Below are positions 45,040 to 54,046 of a stretch of 56,150 bases of DNA, piece by piece. The translations under genes were made by a program, and so were the position numbers. Under the pieces are notes generated by a model. That model had not been told where the DNA came from. It searched no databases and saw only the letters and a list, made by a program, of their open reading frames with translations. Origin of the DNA: Ferrovibrio sp. (GTDB lineage: Bacteria > Pseudomonadota > Alphaproteobacteria > Ferrovibrionales > Ferrovibrionaceae); contig NZ_JAHBYG010000026.1 of assembly GCF_019636075.1 (NCBI RefSeq), positions 1 to 56,150 on the forward strand. The letters run 5' to 3'. Numbering within the stretch: position 1 is the first letter of the stretch; each line of letters starts with the position of its first letter.

Positions 45040-46046
45040 CGCGACACCTCGCTGGTGGCGCCATATGAACTCACCGGCAGGATGCACCGGTAGCCCTGCC
45101 CATCCGGCAGTTGCTGCCAGTCGATATCAGCCTCGCCGCAACGCTCTTCGGCATATTGGCAGCGCTGGCGAAACGCGCAGCCCGCCAGATCGCCGATCAG
45201 GGACGGCACGACGCCCGGGATGGATGGCAGATGGGCCATGTGTTTGTGGCGGCCGGGAATCGGCAGGCATTCCAGCAGGCCACGGGTATAGGGGTGGCTC
45301 GGCCGATTGAAGACCTGGTGCACGTGGCCGCGCTCAACGATCTCTCCGGCATACATCACCGCAACCTTGTCGGCCATGCGAGACACGACGCCCAGGTCAT
45401 GGGTGATCAGGATCATGCCCATGCCGAATTCTTCCTGCAGATTGCGCAGGACGCGCAGCAGTTCAGCCTGGATGGTCACGTCCAGTGCCGTGGTCGGCTC
45501 GTCCGCCAGCAGCAGTTGCGGGCCGCACATCAGCGCCATGGCGATCATCATGCGCTGACGCAAACCACCGGACAGTTCATGCGGATACTGCTTCAGTCGC
45601 TCCACCGGTGCACTGACGCCGATCTTCTCGAACAGGAACAGGGCACGTTCGCGGGCTTCCTTTGTGCTGACATTGCGGTGCTGGCGGTGAACGTCGACCA
45701 GCTGCTGCCCAATGGTCAGTGCCGGGTTCAACGAGGTCATCGGCTCCTGGAAGATCATCGCCATCCGGTTGCCGCGCAGGCGATTGAACGCCTTCTCCGG
45801 CAACGACAGGATGTCGTCCCCCTGGAACTCAAGCCGGTCGGCCGTGCGCAGCGCCTTGCGCGGCAGCAGCCCCATCAGGGCCATCGCGGTCAGCGACTTG
45901 CCGCAACCGGACTCGCCGACCAGGCAGAGCGTTTCTCCGCGCTTAAGGTCGAAATCGATGCCGCGGACGGCATGCAGTATGCCCTTGGGGGTCGGGATAT
46001 CGACCCGCAATCCCCTGACGTCGAGCAAGGTATCGGTGGCACTCAT
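45036..46046 (-). CDS. peptide ABC transporter ATPase (DppD/OppD type)
   Basis: First ATPase subunit, 336 residues. Walker A is GESGCGKSLTAMALMGLLP, the Q-loop is FQEPMTSLNPALTIG, the signature LSGGLRQRM, Walker B LLLADEPTTALD and switch ITHDLGVV. The C-terminal GCAFRQRCQYAEERC is a cysteine motif seen in DppD. Overlaps of four bases on both sides mark a strict operon. Confidence 0.93.
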   Translation of the reverse strand: MSATDTLLDVRGLRVDIPTPKGILHAVRGIDFDLKRGETLCLVGESGCGKSLTAMALMGLLPRKALRTADRLEFQGDDILSLPEKAFNRLRGNRMAMIFQEPMTSLNPALTIGQQLVDVHRQHRNVSTKEARERALFLFEKIGVSAPVERLKQYPHELSGGLRQRMMIAMALMCGPQLLLADEPTTALDVTIQAELLRVLRNLQEEFGMGMILITHDLGVVSRMADKVAVMYAGEIVERGHVHQVFNRPSHPYTRGLLECLPIPGRHKHMAHLPSIPGVVPSLIGDLAGCAFRQRCQYAEERCGEADIDWQQLPDGQGYRCILPVSSYGATSEVSR

Positions 46047-46939
46047 CGGTTACGGCCCTCTGGCGCGGTGAGATCGCGCAGGCCGTCGCCGGTCATGTTG
46101 GTGGCCAGCACCAGCACGAACAGGAACGCGCCCGGAATGGTAATCAGCCATGGATCGAAGAAGACGTCGGCACGACCCTCGGCAATCATCAGGCCCCAGG
46201 ATGGGGTCGGCGCAGGCACACCGATGCCGAGGAATGACAGGGCAGCCTCCAGCACGATCGCCTGCGCGATCTCCAGGGTCGCCACCACCAGCAGGTTGTT
46301 GACGACGTTCGGGAGAATTTCCTGCACCACGATCTGCAGATGGGAAGCCCCCTGGACCTTGGCCGCCACGATGAAATCGGCGGAGCGTATCTGCTGGGTG
46401 GTGGCGCGCATGACGATCGCGAACCTGTCCCATAACAGCAAACCGAGAACCGCGATCACCACCTGCAGGGAGGATCCGACCAGCGCCACCACGGCAAGGG
46501 CAACCAGCACCACCGGAATGGCCAGGCGGGCCGTGATCAGGAATGAAATGACCGTATCGACCCGGCCGCCGAAATATCCGGCGGCGACACCGAGCGTCGT
46601 GCCGATCAGGCATGAAAGCAGCGTGACGCACAGGCCAACGAAGAGCGAGATACGCGCCCCGTAGAAAATGCGGGACAGGTAGTCGCGGCCAACCTGATCG
46701 GCCCCGAACGGGTGATCCCAGCTGCCGCCCTCCATCCAGACCGGTGGACGCATACGCGACATCAGATCCTGGGCATAGGGATCGTGAGGCGCCAGCAGCG
46801 GCGCAAGAATCGCCATCAGTGCGAAGACAACCAGCACGGAGAAGCCGAGCATGAAGCCGGTATGCTGACGCCAGCGCGGCAGGATGCGCGTGACGATGGG
46901 CTTGGCGCCGACAGCGGACGCTACGGGCGCGGCGGTCAT
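46043..46939 (-). CDS. peptide ABC transporter permease (DppC type)
   Basis: Inner-membrane permease of 298 residues. It has the DppC-type N-terminal segment with FALMAILAPLLAPHDPY and the HPFGADQVGRDYLSRI motif. About six helices follow, and the cytoplasmic EAA loop is near VAAKVQGASHLQIVVQEILPN. The last ATGA overlaps the DppD gene. It forms the pore with the DppB-type protein. Confidence 0.92.
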   Translation of the reverse strand: MTAAPVASAVGAKPIVTRILPRWRQHTGFMLGFSVLVVFALMAILAPLLAPHDPYAQDLMSRMRPPVWMEGGSWDHPFGADQVGRDYLSRIFYGARISLFVGLCVTLLSCLIGTTLGVAAGYFGGRVDTVISFLITARLAIPVVLVALAVVALVGSSLQVVIAVLGLLLWDRFAIVMRATTQQIRSADFIVAAKVQGASHLQIVVQEILPNVVNNLLVVATLEIAQAIVLEAALSFLGIGVPAPTPSWGLMIAEGRADVFFDPWLITIPGAFLFVLVLATNMTGDGLRDLTAPEGRNR

Positions 46940-47853
46940 GAAATCCTCATTCGGGGGTCAAGCCAGGCATTGACCACATCCGCAAGGAAGGTCAGCACGA
47001 TATAAAAAAGCGAGAAGCACAGGACCAGCGCCTGAATGACCGGTAGGTCGCTGCGCAGGATCGACTCCCAGGCAAGCCGTCCGGCGCCATGGATCGCGAA
47101 CACACTTTCCACCACGACCGATCCGGCCAGCATGTAGCCGAACTGCGCCGCCGCCAGGCTCACCACCGGGATCAACGCATTCCGCAGGGCATATTTCATC
47201 AGCACCTTGCGGGGCACGATGCCCATGGCGCGCGCCGTACGAATATAATCGGTATCGAGGACACCGATCATGCCCGAACGAGTGAGACGCATGATGGCGG
47301 GCGCTGCGAAGTAAGACAGCACCACCATCGGCATGATGTAATGCTTCCAGCTGTCGAGGCCGGAACTCGGCAGAATCGGGAATGTCACGCTGAACGCAAT
47401 CACCAGCAGCAGGGCAAACCAGAAGGTCGGCATCGCCTGACCCACCACCGCAAACAGCAATGCAAATCTGTCTATCTTCGTATTCGGATGACAACCTGCT
47501 GCGACACCCAGCGGCACACCGATGGCAACCGCCAGAAGAATGGCACAGGCGCCGAGCCTCATGGTGGTGAACATCCGCTCGACCAGGATCGACGAGACCG
47601 GCAGGTCGAAATACAGGCTGCGGCCAAGGTCACCGGTCAGGAACCCGCCAAGCCAGGACAGATACTGCAGGATGATGGGGCGGTCGAACCCGTAGGCTTC
47701 GCGGATGCGGATGATGTCCGCCACGCTGCCCGACTCGCCGGCCATGCGCGTTGCCGGATCGCCACCCGCAAACATCAGGAAGAACGTCGCCAGCGACACT
47801 GCCAGAATCAGCAGAAGTCCAGATACCGACCGACGCAGGATATAGCGATACAT
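46936..47853 (-). CDS. peptide ABC transporter permease (DppB type)
   Basis: Inner-membrane permease of 305 residues opening YRYILRRSVSGLLLILAVS, as DppB proteins do. The LGGFLTGDLGRSLYF motif and the EAA loop YIRTARAMGIVPRKVLMKYALRNALIPV are typical. GAGGCGG precedes the ATG. It lies 67 bases after the binding-protein gene, the gap being filled by a strong hairpin. Confidence 0.93.
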   Translation of the reverse strand: MYRYILRRSVSGLLLILAVSLATFFLMFAGGDPATRMAGESGSVADIIRIREAYGFDRPIILQYLSWLGGFLTGDLGRSLYFDLPVSSILVERMFTTMRLGACAILLAVAIGVPLGVAAGCHPNTKIDRFALLFAVVGQAMPTFWFALLLVIAFSVTFPILPSSGLDSWKHYIMPMVVLSYFAAPAIMRLTRSGMIGVLDTDYIRTARAMGIVPRKVLMKYALRNALIPVVSLAAAQFGYMLAGSVVVESVFAIHGAGRLAWESILRSDLPVIQALVLCFSLFYIVLTFLADVVNAWLDPRMRIS

Positions 47854-47876
47854 TCCGCCTCACTTGCTGCACTGAA

Positions 47877-47905
47877 CCACCGACGGGATACTATCCCATC
47901 GGTGG
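47877..47905 (-). promoter_or_regulatory. intra-operon stem-loop after the binding-protein gene
   Basis: Arms 47877-47889 and 47893-47905 pair at 12 of 13 positions around a 3-base loop, with no T tract after it on the transcribed strand. Such hairpins after binding-protein genes protect the upstream mRNA from decay or cause partial termination, giving excess binding protein over permease. Confidence 0.65.
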
Positions 47906-47920
47906 CCGGACTTGAGGTGA

Positions 47921-49441
47921 TTACTTCCAGGCAGCCTTGTAGAACGGCACGAACTCGTCCGGATCGACATCCAGTGACAGGTTATTCGCCTGCGCGGTGT
48001 TGACGCTGAAGGCCCACAGCGGCAGCCAGTAAGCCTGTTCGGCAACCCGCTTCTGTGCGGCCTCGTAGTGCTTCTTGCGCACATCGCGGTCGAGCGTCGT
48101 GTCGGCGATCTTCAGGTCGGCAACCACCTGCGGATCTTTCACGACGTCGTCGCCAGCGCCGCCGAAGAACGGGCTGGTGCCCAGACCGGCATCGGCGATG
48201 CCGTAAGCGCCCCAGCTCGAGAGGTACGTGGGCGCCTTGCCTTCGATGTAGTTCGTCCGCATCACCGCGGACTGCTGCTCGTTGATGCTGGTCTTGATCC
48301 CGACGGCATTCAGATTGGCGGCAATGGCCTCGACCTGCGAACGAGGGAAGGTCGTCGCCGTCAGAAGCTCCAGCGGGAAGCCGTTGGGATAGCCGGCCTC
48401 CGCCAGCAGGTCCTTGGCCTTCTTCGGATCGTAGGCATACTTCACCACATCCTTCGAGCAGGCAAAGGCAATCGGATGGCAGGCCGCGGCAATCGATTCA
48501 GATGCACCGCCCACCAGCGCCGTGATGATGCTGTCCTTGTTGACGGCATGGTTGATGGCCTGACGCACCTTGGCGTCTGCGATGGGGCTCTTGCCGCCAC
48601 TGAAATTCGGGTTCATGCCCATGAAAGCAAAACGCAGGATCGGCGCGGCCTTCACTGTCAGGTTCGGCCGCGACGCCAGGCGCCTGGAGGCGTCGTGCGG
48701 CACGCGCCAGATCCAGTCCAGCTGGCCGTTCATCAGCTCGGCATACTGGACGTTCGCTTCCGGCAGCACTTTCGCGACCAAGCGCTTGATGGCCGGACGG
48801 CCCTTCGGGCTGCCCGCATAATGCTCGTCGAACCGTTCCAGCACGAACCGCGTCCCCGTGGTCGATTCGACCAGGCGATACGGCCCGGTACCGATCGGCT
48901 TCGCCGACATGCCAGACGATCCGACAGCTTCGAGATGATGCTTCGGATAGATCGGCAACGGGCCGGCAAGCATTTCCAATGCTAGCGGATATACCGCCTT
49001 CATGCGGATGCGAACCGAATACGGGCCGGTCTTCTCGACCACGTCGATCCAGCTCACCGTGATCTGGTATCGCGTGTTGTATTCCTTCTTGCTGACCTGG
49101 TTGAGCGTGTATTCCACGTCATCGGCAGTCAGTTCCTTGCCGTCGTGGAACTTGACGCCCTTGCGGATCACGAAGTCGAGCGTCTTCTCGTCGACAATCT
49201 TGTAGGACTCGGCCAGGGCCGGCAGGAATTCGCCGGTCTTGATATCCTTCATCAGCAGGTTGTCATAGAGCATGCGGGCGAGAATAAGGCCCGAACGCGA
49301 GATCTCCTTGTAGCCGTCCAGCGTGCTGACTTCTTCCTCGAAGGCGACATTCAGCGTGTCGTCGGCCTTGCCTGCCATGGCCTGGCCCGAGACGGTGGCA
49401 ATCGCGATCGCCGCAGCGATGTTCAGTATCCGAATACGCAT
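47921..49441 (-). CDS. peptide ABC transporter substrate-binding protein (SBP5 family)
   Basis: Periplasmic binding protein of 506 residues. A signal peptide (about 1-23, ending AMA) is followed by LNVAFEEEVSTLDGYKEISRSG and then GVKFHDGKELTADDVEYTL, the family 5 signature. The ATG at 49441 has GGGGG at a normal distance; the ATG at 49456 has AGGA directly touching it and is less likely. It binds the peptide or related compound taken up by the ABC transporter. It sits between an M19-type peptidase gene and the permease genes. Confidence 0.92.
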   Translation of the reverse strand: MRIRILNIAAAIAIATVSGQAMAGKADDTLNVAFEEEVSTLDGYKEISRSGLILARMLYDNLLMKDIKTGEFLPALAESYKIVDEKTLDFVIRKGVKFHDGKELTADDVEYTLNQVSKKEYNTRYQITVSWIDVVEKTGPYSVRIRMKAVYPLALEMLAGPLPIYPKHHLEAVGSSGMSAKPIGTGPYRLVESTTGTRFVLERFDEHYAGSPKGRPAIKRLVAKVLPEANVQYAELMNGQLDWIWRVPHDASRRLASRPNLTVKAAPILRFAFMGMNPNFSGGKSPIADAKVRQAINHAVNKDSIITALVGGASESIAAACHPIAFACSKDVVKYAYDPKKAKDLLAEAGYPNGFPLELLTATTFPRSQVEAIAANLNAVGIKTSINEQQSAVMRTNYIEGKAPTYLSSWGAYGIADAGLGTSPFFGGAGDDVVKDPQVVADLKIADTTLDRDVRKKHYEAAQKRVAEQAYWLPLWAFSVNTAQANNLSLDVDPDEFVPFYKAAWK

Positions 49442-49496
49442 TTTAAGAACCCCCATTCCTGTTAAGCGATGAGTGAAAATTCAAGACCGTTCGGGC

Positions 49497-50504
49497 TCAG
49501 CTGCCCCAAACGGCGCGGAACACCCGCATCCAGTTGCCGCCCAGAATTTTCCGGATATCGGCTTCGGCGAAGCCGCGTTTCACCAGCGCCGCCGTCAGGT
49601 TCGGCATCTGGTCGGGCGTGCCCATCCCCTCCGGATAGAAATACGGCGGCGGCGGATACGCAGCCGGAGTCCAGCGGCCAGAAGCGATCGTTTCGTCGTA
49701 GAACTTCTGCGCTTCATCATCCGGCGTGTATGGCGACTGGCCCGTGAAATAGTCGATGCCGAGTGCAACGTGATCGATGCCGACCAGGTCAGCCACGTAG
49801 CTGATGTGGTCGATATACTGATCGATGGTCGGACGCTTGTCGGCGGCCACGAACGGCGGGAAGCCGACGATGCCAGTTAGGCCACCGGTCGCCGCGGCAG
49901 CCTTGATCTGCTCGTCCAGAACATTGCGGGGCGTGCCGTACACCGCTCGCGGATTTGCATGGGAGAACACCGTGGGTGCCGCAGAATTCTCGAAAGCATC
50001 CATCGTCGTGCGATAGCCGGTGTGGGAGCAATCGACGATGATGCGGGCCTCGTTCATACGGGCAATCGCCTTCAGGCCGAACTTGCTCAGACCGGCATCG
50101 GTGCGCTCTTCGCAACCGTCACCGACGCGGTTCTTGACGTTGTAGGTCAGCTGGATCATGCCGACACCGAGCGATTTGTAGGCATCGATCAGGTCGAGGC
50201 TGTCTTCCAGCGGGTCGGTGCCCTGAAAGTGAAAGATGACGCCGATCTTGTTAGTGCGCTTGGCTTCCTCGATGTCGGATGCACTACGAACCAGGATGGC
50301 ATCACCGCGCTCCCGGATGTACTGAACCCAGCTGCCAAGGCCCCGCATGGTCGTGGCCGCGTTGTCCCACCCGCCCACGGTCGGGGCGATCGCGGTCAAT
50401 CCGCCCTTCTTGTAGACGTCGAGCATCTCCTTCCGATGCAGCAACGGGCAAACCGGATCGATGATGATGGCATCCGCGTGAAGCGACTTCGCGTCGACTG
50501 ACAT
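49497..50504 (-). CDS. M19 (membrane/renal dipeptidase) family protein with altered metal site
   Basis: Protein of 335 residues, probable first gene of the peptide operon, with GAGGGA before the ATG. It has no signal peptide, so it should act in the cytoplasm on imported peptides. The M19 fold is shown by DCSHTGYRTTMD and FSHANPRAVYGTPRN, which keep the two later metal His, and by GIDYFTG. The usual N-terminal HxD metal motif reads IIDPVCPLL, and the bridging Glu region reads FHFQGTDP, with Gln for Glu. So the binuclear zinc site is changed. Related M19 proteins cleave dipeptides with D- or dehydro-amino acids. Confidence 0.85.
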   Translation of the reverse strand: MSVDAKSLHADAIIIDPVCPLLHRKEMLDVYKKGGLTAIAPTVGGWDNAATTMRGLGSWVQYIRERGDAILVRSASDIEEAKRTNKIGVIFHFQGTDPLEDSLDLIDAYKSLGVGMIQLTYNVKNRVGDGCEERTDAGLSKFGLKAIARMNEARIIVDCSHTGYRTTMDAFENSAAPTVFSHANPRAVYGTPRNVLDEQIKAAAATGGLTGIVGFPPFVAADKRPTIDQYIDHISYVADLVGIDHVALGIDYFTGQSPYTPDDEAQKFYDETIASGRWTPAAYPPPPYFYPEGMGTPDQMPNLTAALVKRGFAEADIRKILGGNWMRVFRAVWGS

Positions 50505-50908
50505 TTGGTCATTCCCTCATTGGCGGCGTGGAGGCCGCAGCGAATAAACAGCGATTACGGGAGTAATCTGGCGTGATTGCGTAGTTATCATTACGACAAA
50601 AATTTTCCAATACGAAAATTATTAATCCGATTGGGAATCTGATTTAGCTTGAAATATTGGCAGTCTGGTCGCTTCCTGAGCGCGTCCAACTGCATTCCGA
50701 AATTGTTATTTCTCATTATTATACAGTTATTTAAATCGAAACCCCAATCTTCCCGGAGTGCATTCTGACTAAACCGAGGTCAATTCGTATTACCTTGAAA
50801 AAAATTTCGAATCCGATATCTAGTAAACCTAAGGACGCGGGGCTAACGCCCTATGCTCCTTTTTGGACCGGTGACGCCAACCAAAAGTCGCCGAACAGAA
50901 AATCTCGG
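50505..50908. other. 404-base AT-rich regulatory gap between divergent operons
   Basis: It contains no supportable gene. It is AT-rich between about 50580 and 50830 and should hold the promoters of the peptide operon (reverse) and of the XRE-cupin regulator (forward). An in-frame extension of the regulator upstream of its ATG starts at TTG 50795 and is poorly supported. An inverted repeat is listed separately. Confidence 0.6.
50601..50620. promoter_or_regulatory. operator candidate before the peptide operon
   Basis: AATTTTC (50601-50607) and GAAAATT (50614-50620) form a perfect 7-bp inverted repeat with a 6-base spacer. It lies about 100 bases upstream of the M19 gene start, a suitable place for binding of the divergent XRE-cupin regulator. 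Confidence 0.4.
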
Positions 50909-51598
50909 ATGAATCAGATACCTCGTTCCCCTTTACCTCAATTGCCGGACAGTTCGTCTGGCGTGGGGACGCAGTACGGCCAGGGCACCAATGTCGATCT
51001 CGGATCGCGGGTGCGGGGTATCAGACAGTCCAAGCGCATGACGCTGAAGGATGTGGCCAACCGCTCAGGTCTGGCCGTCGCGACACTGTCGAAGGTCGAA
51101 AACAACCGGTTATCGCCAACATATGAAAACATCATCCGGCTGGCGCGTGGTCTGGACGTGGATATTGCGGTCCTGTTTTCAGATCAGCCGCAATTATCGC
51201 CGCATGGCCGGCGTTCGATCACACGGCTTGGCAAAGGTAAGGTTTTCGAGACCGAAACCTACGATTACGAGATGCTTTGCACCGATGTGGTTGGTAAGCG
51301 CATCATTCCGTTGAAGGCCCGCATCAAACAGCGGGAATGGAAGGACTTTAGCCCCCTGATCAAGCATGAGGGCGAAGAAGTGATTTACGTCCTCGCGGGG
51401 CGCATCAAGCTCATCACCGAGTTCTATGAGGAAGTCATTCTCGAACCTGGCGACTGCGTCTATTTCGACAGCACCATGGGCCATGTTTGTCTAGCGCACG
51501 GACTTGAAGACGCTGAGGTGTTTTGGATCTGCTCCAGTTCCGACGCTATCAGCGTGGTTGAAGGTAGCGGCGAAGCCGGTCAGTCACGCAACAAATAA
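50909..51598 (+). CDS. XRE-family regulator with C-terminal cupin domain
   Basis: Protein of 229 residues. The helix-turn-helix (about 30-90) contains GSRVRGIRQSKRMTLKDVANRSGLAVATLSKVENNRLSPTYENIIRLARGL, read here only as its motifs RQSKRMTLKDVA and ATLSKVENNRLSPT. A cupin_2 ligand domain (about 145-215) has HEGEEVIYVLAGRIKL and LEPGDCVYFDSTMGH. Such fusions sense amino acids, betaine-like compounds or sugars and control neighbouring catabolic genes. It is divergent from the D-peptide operon and the most likely regulator. ATG chosen; the ribosome site is weak. Confidence 0.85.
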   Translation: MNQIPRSPLPQLPDSSSGVGTQYGQGTNVDLGSRVRGIRQSKRMTLKDVANRSGLAVATLSKVENNRLSPTYENIIRLARGLDVDIAVLFSDQPQLSPHGRRSITRLGKGKVFETETYDYEMLCTDVVGKRIIPLKARIKQREWKDFSPLIKHEGEEVIYVLAGRIKLITEFYEEVILEPGDCVYFDSTMGHVCLAHGLEDAEVFWICSSSDAISVVEGSGEAGQSRNK

Positions 51599-51860
51599 CG
51601 TGAATTGTCTGACCGAACATTCGTAGCGTTTCGATTCACTCCTAATACTTTTCTGAGATTAACTTCGGTGTCGGCCTCTGCGCCGAACCTTCGATACCTC
51701 CATCTACAGACCGCCGTGCTATTTGATGTGCGCTGGACTATACGTTAATTCTGAAATCCGAGAATCAGATAGCGTTTTACTATGGAAAATCTATCGCGGG
51801 CTTGCGTCGCGTGTACGGCTGGCAAAGTAACCAGCCGTCGCGCCGTTCCGCCCTCCCCTG
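51599..51860. other. 262-base gap with a hairpin
   Basis: No gene is visible between the XRE-cupin stop and the convergent SDR. ACGGCTGG (51815-51822) pairs perfectly with CCAGCCGT (51831-51838) over an 8-base loop. It may be a terminator for the SDR-thiolase operon, though a T tract is lacking. Confidence 0.45.
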
Positions 51861-52631
51861 TCAACGCGCAGACATGCGTGCGCCGGCGTCAAGCGAGATA
51901 GTGGTCGCATTGAGATATTGGTTCTCCGCGATATGCCGCACTAGGCTTCCGAATTCCTCGGCCTGACCCATGCGGTTGGGAAACAGGATCATGCGGTTGA
52001 TGATCGACTGCGACACATTCTCCGGCAGGCCGGCCACCATCGAGGTGTCGAACAAGCCGGGCGCGATGGTCACCACGCGGATGCCGAATTCGGCAAGGTC
52101 ACGCGCTACCGGCAGCGTCAGCCCCATCACCCCGGCTTTGGAGGCGCTGTAGGCTGCCTGGCCGATCTGGCCCTGCCAGGCCGCGCCCGAGGCGGTGTTG
52201 ATGATGACGCCGCGCTCCCCACCCACTTCGGGTTCATTCGCGCTCATGACCTGAGCCGCGAAGCGGATGACGTTGAATGTGCCGGTGAGGTTGACCGCGA
52301 TGACCTTGCTCCAGGTCGCAAGCGGGAATGGCTGACCACGCGACAGCGTCTTTGCTGAATCGGCCACGCCGGCGCAGTTCACGGCGACGTGGATAGTGCC
52401 AAAAGCCTGCACTGCCGCATCAATGCCGGCCTGCACGCTGGCTTCATCCGCCACGTCGACGCTGCGGACGAGGCCATTGACGCCAAGTTCGGATGCAAGC
52501 ATAGCCAGCTTCGTCTCGTCGCGGTCAAGGCCAACCACCCTGGCGCCGGCGGCCGCCAGGATCTTGCAGGTGGCAAAGCCAAGACCGGATGCGGCGCCGG
52601 TGACAACGGCGACCTTATTTTGGAGATTCAT
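51861..52631 (-). CDS. short-chain 3-hydroxyacyl-CoA dehydrogenase-like SDR
   Basis: Classical SDR of 256 residues. The NAD motif is [11 protein letters not shown] (10-20), the structural motif NCAG (about 90), active-site Ser in [12 protein letters not shown], and Tyr/Lys in [10 protein letters not shown]. Overall resemblance is to the type II (HSD17B10-like) 3-hydroxyacyl-CoA dehydrogenase, including the PGLFDTSMV segment. It would oxidise 3-hydroxyacyl-CoA in fatty or branched-acid degradation. GGAGG precedes the ATG, and it follows the thiolase by 32 bases in the same operon. Confidence 0.88.
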   Translation of the reverse strand: MNLQNKVAVVTGAASGLGFATCKILAAAGARVVGLDRDETKLAMLASELGVNGLVRSVDVADEASVQAGIDAAVQAFGTIHVAVNCAGVADSAKTLSRGQPFPLATWSKVIAVNLTGTFNVIRFAAQVMSANEPEVGGERGVIINTASGAAWQGQIGQAAYSASKAGVMGLTLPVARDLAEFGIRVVTIAPGLFDTSMVAGLPENVSQSIINRMILFPNRMGQAEEFGSLVRHIAENQYLNATTISLDAGARMSAR

Positions 52632-52663
52632 TGTTTTCCTCCCGGGAATGAAACGGCAGTGTT

Positions 52664-53902
52664 TTAACGGCCGAGGATAATGACGCTGGCAATCGCCTCT
52701 TCGATGCCATGCAGGCCGCCGCCATTTTCGGCCAGCGCCAGTCGCGCGCCTTCCACCTGACGAGGACCGGCTTCACCGCGCAGCTGCGTCACCAGTTCGA
52801 AGACCTGCGCAATGCCGGTGGCGCCAACCGGATGGCCCTTGGATTCCAGGCCACCAGAGGGATTAACCGGGATACGACCGCCCAGCGCGGTCTCGCCACG
52901 CTCCGACATCGGGCCGCCCTCGCCGAAATCGCAGAAACCGAGATTCTCGATCTGGATGATTTCGCCCATCGCGGTCGCGTCATGCACCTCGGCCACCGAA
53001 ATATCCTTCGGACCAACACCAGCCTTTTCATAGGCACGCTTGGACCCCAGCGCCGTGCAGTGCTTCTCGACTTCGGTGGGATCGCGGTCGCTGCCGGACT
53101 GCAGCACGCTGGCCAGCACCTTGATGGCGCGGCTTTTGTCGATGCCAAGTCGGCGCAGGCCAGATTCGGTGACCAGCACCGCAGCAGCGGCGCCATCCGA
53201 GATCGGCGAGCACATTGGCAGGGTCAGCGGGTAGGTGATCGGCGGCGCGGCCAGGATCTGATCGACCGTATAGGCATCACGGAACTGCGCCAGCGGATTG
53301 TGCACCGAATGGGTATGGTTTTTTGCGGCAACAGCGGCGAGATGACGCTGCGTGGTGCCGAAACGCTTCATATGCGCACGCGAAAAGGCGGCGTAGACAT
53401 CCATGAAGGCGCTGTAGGGTTTCGGCGAGGTCGTGCCGTCTGGCACCTCTACGCCGTCGCCCAGCTTCAGCAGGCGCTCGCGGATCGCCGGGATGTCCTG
53501 CACGTCCCAGGCACCATCGAAAGCCGAGAACATCAGCTCGCGATCGGTGGAGAACATCTTCTCGGCACCCAGCGCCAGCGCGACATCCCCGTCGCCCGCC
53601 TTGAGGAAATTGACTGCCAGGTTAAAGGCCGTGGCGGCACTGGCGCAGGCATTCTCTACATTGACCACCGGAATGCCGCCGACCCCCATGCTGCGCATCA
53701 CCACTTCGCCGCGGATCATGTGCTGGCGTTCCATGTGGCCCTGCGCCGAATTTGCAAAGAAGGCGGCTTCTGCCGGCTGGCCCTCCAGACCGGCATCCTT
53801 CAGCGCACCCTGCACCGCTTCGGCGGCCATGGTCTTGATCGTCTTGTCGAGCTGGCGGCCGAAATACGTCATGCCCACGCCGGCGATGTAAACCTGTTCC
53901 AT
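52664..53902 (-). CDS. SCP2/SCP-x-type thiolase-like protein
   Basis: Protein of 412 residues of the thiolase superfamily, SCP2-thiolase branch. The nucleophile Cys is in VENACASAATA, the His of the second motif in AEVHDATAMGE, and the third motif reads SKGHPVGATGIAQVFEL. The last catalytic Cys of classical thiolases is replaced by ENGGG, as in other SCP2-type members. It would cleave 3-ketoacyl-CoA or steroid-type substrates, often with partner DUF35 proteins, none of which is present here. A strong GGAGGGAAGG precedes the ATG. Confidence 0.88.
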   Translation of the reverse strand: MEQVYIAGVGMTYFGRQLDKTIKTMAAEAVQGALKDAGLEGQPAEAAFFANSAQGHMERQHMIRGEVVMRSMGVGGIPVVNVENACASAATAFNLAVNFLKAGDGDVALALGAEKMFSTDRELMFSAFDGAWDVQDIPAIRERLLKLGDGVEVPDGTTSPKPYSAFMDVYAAFSRAHMKRFGTTQRHLAAVAAKNHTHSVHNPLAQFRDAYTVDQILAAPPITYPLTLPMCSPISDGAAAAVLVTESGLRRLGIDKSRAIKVLASVLQSGSDRDPTEVEKHCTALGSKRAYEKAGVGPKDISVAEVHDATAMGEIIQIENLGFCDFGEGGPMSERGETALGGRIPVNPSGGLESKGHPVGATGIAQVFELVTQLRGEAGPRQVEGARLALAENGGGLHGIEEAIASVIILGR

Positions 53903-53980
53903 CCTTCCCTCCCTCAGGGCTCGTCCTTGGATAAGCGCTGCCGGCCATCCAGGGACCTCACGGCGCTTGCCAATATTTCT

Positions 53981-54029
53981 TTATAGTCTACATTATGACT
54001 TATAATATTATTTAATGACTCATGAGTCA
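53981..54029. promoter_or_regulatory. palindromic operators between divergent acyl-CoA operons
   Basis: TGACTCATGAGTCA (54016-54029) is a perfect 14-bp palindrome 17 bases before the forward gene. TTATAGTC (53981-53988) and GACTTATAA (53997-54005) form an imperfect inverted repeat further upstream. Both are in an AT-rich 144-base gap and look like TetR- or MarR-type operators controlling both directions. No such regulator gene is in the window. Confidence 0.5.
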
Positions 54030-54046
54030 ATAAACGGAGGGAACCC

